Of a stretch of DNA of 64,000 bases, positions 57,117 to 64,000 are shown one piece after another (positions within the stretch are counted from its first letter, which is position 1; the number at the start of each line of letters is the position of its first letter). This stretch comes from Magnaporthiopsis rhizophila (Eukaryota; Ascomycota; Sordariomycetes; Magnaporthales; Magnaporthaceae). The notes beneath the pieces were generated by a model. The model was not told the DNA's origin and made no database searches. It saw nothing but the letters and a program-made list of their open reading frames with translations. The stretch lies in assembly GCA_003049465.1 (NCBI GenBank), contig PYSS01000038.1, positions 217,716 to 281,715 of the forward strand. The letters run 5' to 3'. The position numbers and the translations under genes are program-made.

Positions 57117-57516
57117 GGGCACAGCTTAAGCTACCCAAACACTAAAGCTATCACGCTATTAAAATTATTATAAAACGTTTATTTGTGATAAAATTTTCAT
57201 TTTTTATCTCCGCCAAACAAATATTTAATTTATACCTTTGCAAAATAAAATTTTATCCCCACTTTGGTAAAAATTCCCAAATTCCCCCTTTTGGTTAAAA
57301 AATAATACTATTTATACAATTTGCATAATAATCCTAATCGCAATTTTAAATTGCTTTTTTTTATTAAATAATATTTTATTAAAAGCCTGATCCAATATAT
57401 GCAAAACTGCCCCAAACATATACTTTGTAATTAATAATAATTATTAGGGACCTATATATTACTAATAAATAACTTTCCTATTATACGCACCATACCATTT
57501 ATTATATCAATATCTT

Positions 57517-57988
57517 TGTTACGACCACAGCTGGCAGGGGACAGAAGGGCTGGGGCTAACCCCCAGCGGTACGCCTTTACCCCGCAATCATAAAGGCTGG
57601 GGGGCCGAATAACTGAGGCCAAGCTGGAAGGAGTCACGTAACCCAGCTTACCTAAATAATGGGTGCTATATTTGCTATAAATATAGCAGATATAACATGC
57701 CAAAATAAAGCGCTATATTTGTTATAAATATAATAAGCATAGCACAAAAAAAGGCACGGAAAAATTACAGGTATATAAGGCAAAATTTTCCCCTTTTGTA
57801 TTAAATAATTCTTAATTAAGGCCTTGGTATCAGTTAACCTAAATTAGCTCTAAAGCACCCCTTTAGGCAAATAATCGAAACCTTTATTATTACTCCAGTT
57901 CCCCAGCACAAATAATTTTATAAAAATTATACTGCTTAGCACCTTTCCTAACGTACCTTACCCTAAAAGCAAAAAATTATTTGTAACA
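57517..57988 (+). repeat. 5' LTR of Gypsy Z (472 bp)
   Basis: It runs from TGTTACGACC to ATTTGTAACA. The outer parts match the other LTRs of the family, but the middle module is a third type made of CTATATTTG-n-TATAAATATAG palindromes. Confidence 0.88.
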
Positions 57989-60604
57989 TTTTAATTAATC
58001 CTATTCAGTATTTACCAAAAATAACAAGCAATAGTAATTATATTAACTGCAGGCAAAAAATCCAAAAATATTACCATTATTAACAAACTGTACAATAATT
58101 TTTTGGTAGCCATACAAATATTTATTACAAAAATCAAAAAATTTAAAAAAGCTTAAACCGAGCCCTATATTACCGTTAAATTTTACAAATTTCCCTCGCC
58201 TAACAAATATAATAAAAAAAAAGGCAAAATTAAAATGTTCCTAACCAAATATAAAAAATATGTTTTATTTTATTAAGATTATTTCCAGCAGGAAAAATAA
58301 AAAGTTATTTATACGGCCATACACCTAAATAGTAAAATTAAGGATTAATTTGAACCCATTTGATCCAATTACCTAAAAAGGCACAATAAGTCCAAAAAAA
58401 AAACCAAATTGGTATTTGCCAATTTTAAAAAGTTCGGAGAAAAAGTTGCAAAAATTTTCGAATAAATTAACAAAAAACGGGTAATTGAAAAAAAATTGCT
58501 CTAATTTTGGCAAAAAGGCCCCGTATTAATTTATATTTCCAAATTCCAATAATTAATTAATAAGCTTAATTAAACGAAAAATACTAAAATAATCCAATTT
58601 TATTAGGGGTTAAAAAATAATATAAAATATAAATTATCCAAATAAAAATAACCTGAAAATTTTGTTAATTATATTATTATAACCGTTTATATTAGTAACA
58701 AATTATACAAATATTACCTCGAAAAAAAAATTTAACAAATTAAACCAATAATACAAAATAATAAAACCAACCAAAAAAAAGCAAAATAATAATAATCCAT
58801 AATTTATAATATATATCCTAAACCTATAAATTTTAGCACTAAAACCATATACCAGCAAAAAAAACAAAAATATATCAGATTTAAAAACCCAAAAAACGGA
58901 AAATGCTTCAAATATGGGAAAAAAAAACATATTAAAAAAAATTATCCGCAAAAAAACCAACAAATGGCTATTTTTTGCCAAAAAAACGCACAAAAAAAAA
59001 TAAACCCATAATTCCGGCCTTATCCAAAGCAATATAATAAGCAAAAAAAAAACCTGTGTTCCGGAGCATTATTTAGCTGGATTTATTATTTTAATAAAAA
59101 TTATATAATTTATTGTTCCGATAAAAATATTATAGGGTATTACCCAAAATAACAAATTATTATAATATAACGGGTTAATTAACCTTAGTTTGGTAACCAA
59201 AAAAAAGTTGGGATAAGCACTAATCCTATAATATCCGAAAAAAAGAATAATATAATAGCACATATTTCGGAAAAATTTAAAAAACTAATTTAATATAAAA
59301 GTATATCAAATATTTCGGTTAACAATTCCGAGGAAAATTTAAATATAAATGCAAAAATGGAACAATTTATAAGCCAAATGCATTTAATATAAGCCCAGGA
59401 AAAAAAATTAAACCTAATAATATTTAGGAAAATTACAGAAACGGATCCCAGTAATAAAGGATTTGACGAATAATAATAGCAATATATTGTTAATTTTAAA
59501 AAATTTTAGCAAAAATTCGATTAGTAATTGATTGATATAAGAAAATAACCCCTTATAATTAAGAAGGAAATACGGAAGGTGTATATTTTATTCAAATTTT
59601 TGGAAATAAATTGATAGTTTTGGGATTAGCCCAAACCTATTAGTGGTTTGATGCGCAAAAAACCGGCGCAAAATGATAAAAAATTTTTTTTGGATTGGTT
59701 AAGGGATAATTAATCGGTTATTTATTACGGGGCACTATTTAAAAATATTCCGAACCTGGACCAGCGATTAGCGCAATTATATGTATTAAACCACAAAAAT
59801 ATGAACCCCGATACAGGCCATTATAATAAACTTTTTTGGGCCAAATGCCTGTATAATAATTACCGATAGTATATAACCAAAAAGCTAAAGCACGATTTTT
59901 TTTTATAAAAAAAAGAATAGGGATTAGTGCAATACTTATAATAGGAATATTAATTTCCGAAATGGTAAATAGCAAAAATGGGTTATAAAAATTTTGCAGC
60001 AATCTTCGAGCCATTATTAATATATTTTATAATATGCTTAGTAGGAATTTTTATATATTAGATGTGCGGGAAACCGAAATATAAGGTATATATAGAAAAA
60101 AAAGCAAGGGCCTGGATGGACAGGTTTGCCCAATCGATAGAAGCAGTTAAAGCCCGAAGGTAGGCGCCCCAAGCAAAAAATTAAAAAGCTTATCCGAAAA
60201 TAAGGCACGGGTGGGGCAATAACCAGCGAAATTTTTAGCAATAATAATTACCGACCAGTATAAATATATCAGGATAATAATATATTAGAAAGGGCGAAAA
60301 ATAAAAATTATAATTAATTATAAAGCTTAAAAAAATTATTTTTTGCTAAAAGCAGTAAAAAGGTACAGTATTCCGATATATTAAAAAAAAGAACTATATA
60401 ACCTTATAATGGTGGAATAGGAGCTAATTATATTTAACAAAGGAAAAATTGATACTAAAACTGATTAATTTAAGTTTTAATTTTTGGGGAAAATTTGCAA
60501 AATAATCCTGGATATTATAAATATAAAAGGGGAAAATTTAATTTTAAGCCTTTTATAATTTAAAAAATATAACCCTTTAATAAATTGGGTTATTAAACAA
60601 ATTT

Positions 60605-60793
60605 AATAAAAAAAATTGCCATTAATTAATAGGGAAGCCTAATAGTTATAGGTTCCGGGTAATAAAAAATGGATGCCAAAAAGGGCAGTTATAATGGCNA
60701 ATAAAAAAAATTGCCATTAATTAATAGGGAAGCCTAATAGTTATAGGTTCCGGGTAATAAAAAATGGATGCCAAAAAGGGCAGTTATAATGGC
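60605..60793 (+). other. Exact 94-bp duplication around a single N (likely assembly artefact)
   Basis: 60605-60698 and 60700-60793 are identical over 94 bp, separated only by the N at 60699. The related Gypsy X has a single copy here (reverse strand, about 25200-25350). Two contig ends that overlap but were not merged would give exactly this picture. Confidence 0.85.
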
Positions 60794-61049
60794 AGCAAAA
60801 TTTGGCAATTAATCCTAGCAAATTGTACCAATCAAAATACCAATAAATACAAATATAAACGGACCCGATAAGTAAAAAATCACCAAAAAGGGATTTAAAA
60901 ACGTTTTTAAAAAATATTACAAATATTGGAAACTGTTCCAAAAAAATTTGGAAACGGTATTACCAAAATATGGATCGTTTAATTATAAAATCAAGCTTAA
61001 ACCGGAAGTATAATTTAAATATTAGAAATTGTACCGATTAAATCCTCGA

Positions 61050-63700
61050 TAAAAAAGCTGTTATAGGAACAGCTTAAGGAAAAAATCAGGAAAGGATTTA
61101 CCAAACCTTCCGATTCCCCTATGGGATATAAAATTTTGTTTATTCCCAAAAAAAACAGGAAAAAACAGATATATATCGATTATTATCTGTTAAATCAGAA
61201 AATAATAAAAGATCGGTATTTTTTACCTTTAATTAACAAATTTAAAAATAGGCTCGGGAAAAACCGGTGGTTTATAACCCTAAATTTATGCAAAATATAT
61301 GGCTTATTAAAAATTAAAAAAAAAGATAAATAAAAAACCGCTTTTCGGACCAAACTTGAAATTTTCGAATTATTAGTAATAATTTTCAGGCTTACCAATG
61401 CACCAGCCATATTTCAGTAAATAATTAACCACGTATTACAAAAGTACCTTAACATTTTTACCTTTGCATACCTGAATAATATCCTGATTTGTTCAAAAAT
61501 ATTAGAAAAATACAAATAATATGTGCATAAAATATTGCAAAAATTGCAAAATGCAAAATTTTTGGTTAACCCGGATAAATATATATGGCATTTTTTAAAG
61601 GTGGTTTTTTTCGGATTTATTATTAAATAAGGAAAAATTCGGATGGAACCCAAAAAAATACAAATAATAAAAAATTAGCCTATATTTATCATGGTTAAAA
61701 AAATACAAAGTTTTTTAAGGTTTTTAAATTTTTACCGAAAATTTATCCGAAATTTTAACAAAAAAATTATACCATTTATAAATTTTACCAAAAACGATAC
61801 CCAATTTTATTAGGGGGTATAAAAATAAATAGCCTTTAAATTGCTAAAAAAAGCTATTATCCAAACACCGGTATTGGTAATACCAAACCCAAAAAAACCC
61901 TTTAAGGTTAAAATTAATATATTAAATTTTGCTATCGGAGGATAGCTAAAATAGCAAAACAACCAAAAAAAATTGCACCTTTGTGCATTTTTTTCGCAAA
62001 AATTAAATAAACCTAAACTAAATTATCAAATCCATAATAAAAAACTTTTTGCTATTATTAAAATTTTGGAAAAATGAAAAATGTACTTGTGCAAAACTAA
62101 TTATCAAATTATAATATATATTAATTATAAAAACCTATTATAATTTACCATTAGCTAAATGCTAAATAAAAAACAAATTTAATAAAACCAATTTTTTCAA
62201 AATTATAACCTTCGAATTAAGGTTAAAAAAGGGTTAAAAAATGGCCAAACGGATATTTTAAACTATTAATCGAATTATTAAATAAATATACCACTAAAAA
62301 CATGCATAATTTTGGCCAAAGGACCAAACAGATCCCTGATTCCGGTATAGCGGGTATTGGCCAAAATAACCCGACAAAAAAACTAAACCCCAAAAAAAAT
62401 CCAACAGATTTATAGCCAAATAACTAATAAATACCAGGGGGTTATTAAAACCTGGAAAAGGTTTCGATAATATTATAAATTTATAAAAATTTGTGCCAAA
62501 ATATAAAATATAATTAAAAATTACAAAAATTGTGCAAAAAATAAAACTAACAGGTATAAACCTTATGGTTTATTGCAATTTTTACCAGTATTTAGCAAAA
62601 TATAGCAAAAAATTACGGCGGATTTTAATATAAGGCTATTCAAATTAAAAAAATCCTTTATAAATGTTCAGTATAATAATATTATAATAATAATCGATCG
62701 ATTTACTAAATATATTATATACCTGCTATTTAAAAAAAACGCGAAAATTATAAACCTAATTTATATTTTTATCCGGAATATAATTGCGGAATACGGAACA
62801 CCGAAATATATAATTTTAAACCGAAATAAATTATTTAATAATAAGTTTTGGAAATAATTTATGGCAAATTTAAGTGCAAAATATATTTTTTTTACGGTTT
62901 ATTATTTTTAAACAAATAGGTAAACGGAACGAACAAACCAAATTATAAAACAATATTTATATTATTTTATCAATTATAAATAAAATAACTGGGTATAATT
63001 ATTTTTTATAGCATAATTTGTATATAACAGTTTAATATACAAAAATATAGGAATTATACCGTTTTATACAAATTATAGGTATATATTTACGGTATATAAA
63101 AAATCCAGGATAAAATTATATACTTTAATAGCAAAAATACAGGTAAAAAAATTTATTAAATTATACAAAAACCTTTAGGCAAAATTAAAAAAATTATAAT
63201 AGTGCATATTTATATAGGCCAATAAAAAAAGGATTAAAGGACCAACCTTTAAAAAAAGGGATAACATTTATTTTTTTCGACGCAATATTAAAATAAAACG
63301 ATTAAATAACAAATTAAACTATAAAAAATTGGAACTGTTCAAAATTTTAAAAAAGGTTTTTAATATTAATTATAAATTTTAACTGTTATTAATTATATAT
63401 AACCATCCGATTTTTTATATAAATTTGCTCGAACCAGTATTATCAGGATTTAAAAATAATAAATTAATAAAAATTAACCCAAAATAAAAGTACAAAATTG
63501 AAAAAATTTTGGACAAAAATATTATTAATAAAACCAAGTATTATTTAATTAAATAAGCAGAATATAAAATTAAAAAAAGTATTTAGGAAAGAAAAATAAA
63601 CCTAAAAAATATATTAAAAGTTTTCGAAAAATATCGGTAAAAAGCTTTTAAAAAAGAATTAATACCAATATTAAAATTTAAATTTCGATTCGGAATATTA
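61050..63700 (+). pseudogene. Gypsy Z pol remnant
   Basis: The frames show RT (RFPYGI, then MGYKILFIPKKNRKKQIYI, DRYFLPLINKF), an RNase H stretch near 61870-62080, integrase at about 62300-63400 and a chromodomain-like end. It is heavily AT-enriched with many stops, and more degraded than X. Confidence 0.8.
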
Positions 63701-63909
63701 ATATTAAAATAATTTATTTAATTAAAACAGGGCTAATAAATTAAAATTAGAATTAATTTTATAATTAGCCTAACCCGGAAATAATAAAAAAAAATTAGAA
63801 ATAAACAAATTTAAAAGCGCAATAAAGGCTTATATAACCGCCTTTTCGGCTTTCTCCTGTTTAACCCGCTCCAGTTTCTTAATATTATTAATCCTACGGC
63901 GAATTGTAC

Positions 63910-64000
63910 TTAGGGTTAGGGTTAGGGTTAGGGTTAGGGTTAGGGTTAGGGTTAGGGTTAGGGTTAGGGTTAGGGTTAGGGTTAGGGTTAGGGTTAGGGT
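63910..64000 (+). repeat. Telomere, (TTAGGG)n
   Basis: Fifteen perfect TTAGGG units plus one base run to the window end, G-rich strand 5' to 3' towards the end, as expected for a right chromosome end. Confidence 0.98.

Larger units (their letters stand above)
57517..63909 (+). mobile_element. Gypsy retrotransposon Z, RIP-degraded, truncated by the telomere
   Basis: The 5' LTR (57517-57988) is followed by colinear gag, protease, RT, RNase H, integrase and chromodomain remnants of the X family. A CCHC-like knuckle lies at about 58890 (CFKYGKKKHIKKNYPQK). RT is at 61121-61333 (RWFITLNLCKIYGLLKI) and integrase runs to about 63300. The chromodomain region is near 63540. The match to X continues to CCGCTCCAGTTTCTTAATA (X: 28671 onward) and stops where TTAGGG repeats start. 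The last about 980 bp, including the 3' LTR, are missing. Confidence 0.9.

Overview
The window is the right end of a chromosome of a filamentous ascomycete. It ends in (TTAGGG)n at 63910-64000. The genes are GC-rich, with 50-120 bp spliceosomal introns (GTRNGT donors, CTAAC-type branch sites). Repeats are AT-rich and carry the C-to-T / G-to-A signature of repeat-induced point mutation (RIP): Gln and Trp codons turned into stops, catalytic Asp/Glu turned into Asn/Lys. A Sordariomycete is likely, but genus and species cannot be told from the sequence.

Layout. (1) 1-3.1 kb: end of a gene-bearing stretch with one four-exon membrane-protein gene. (2) 3.3-37.3 kb: a nested block of dead transposons. 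It holds a Fot1/pogo DNA element (3291-5148), a Gypsy-type gag fragment, and a full-length Copia on the minus strand (7582-18001, 299-bp LTRs, TSD AATAC) carrying a second-family pogo element. A second Copia lies head-to-head with it (from 18400) and is interrupted by a large Gypsy (X, 19863-29690), which itself holds a pogo element, three solo LTRs and an internal inversion. After that come another Gypsy start (Y), a 189-bp LTR split by a third pogo copy, and gag/chromodomain remnants. (3) 37.3-38.4 kb: a transition zone with short repeats. (4) 38.5-56.1 kb: an island of ten intact genes. On the minus strand: a Zn2Cys6 regulator, a tannase/feruloyl-esterase-family hydrolase, a 77-aa protein, an F-box-like protein, a Pro/Cys-rich CYSTM-like protein and an Rds1-like ferritin-fold secreted protein. 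On the plus strand: a serine O-acyltransferase of the homoserine acetyltransferase family, an atypical SDR, a small SRPBCC protein and an MFS transporter. (5) 57.1-63.9 kb: a RIP-degraded Gypsy (Z, same family as X and Y) whose 3' end is cut off and capped directly by telomere repeats.

Functional links are modest. The regulator and the esterase are adjacent on the same strand and could be a regulator/target pair (inference). The other genes look like a mixed set of metabolism, stress and transport genes; no secondary-metabolite backbone gene is seen. Exon joins were derived by hand from splice signals and frame continuity. Repeat boundaries come from matching terminal sequences, target-site duplications and equal copy lengths. 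Two single N bases (49138, 60699) mark assembly joins, and the second is flanked by an exact 94-bp duplication that looks artificial.
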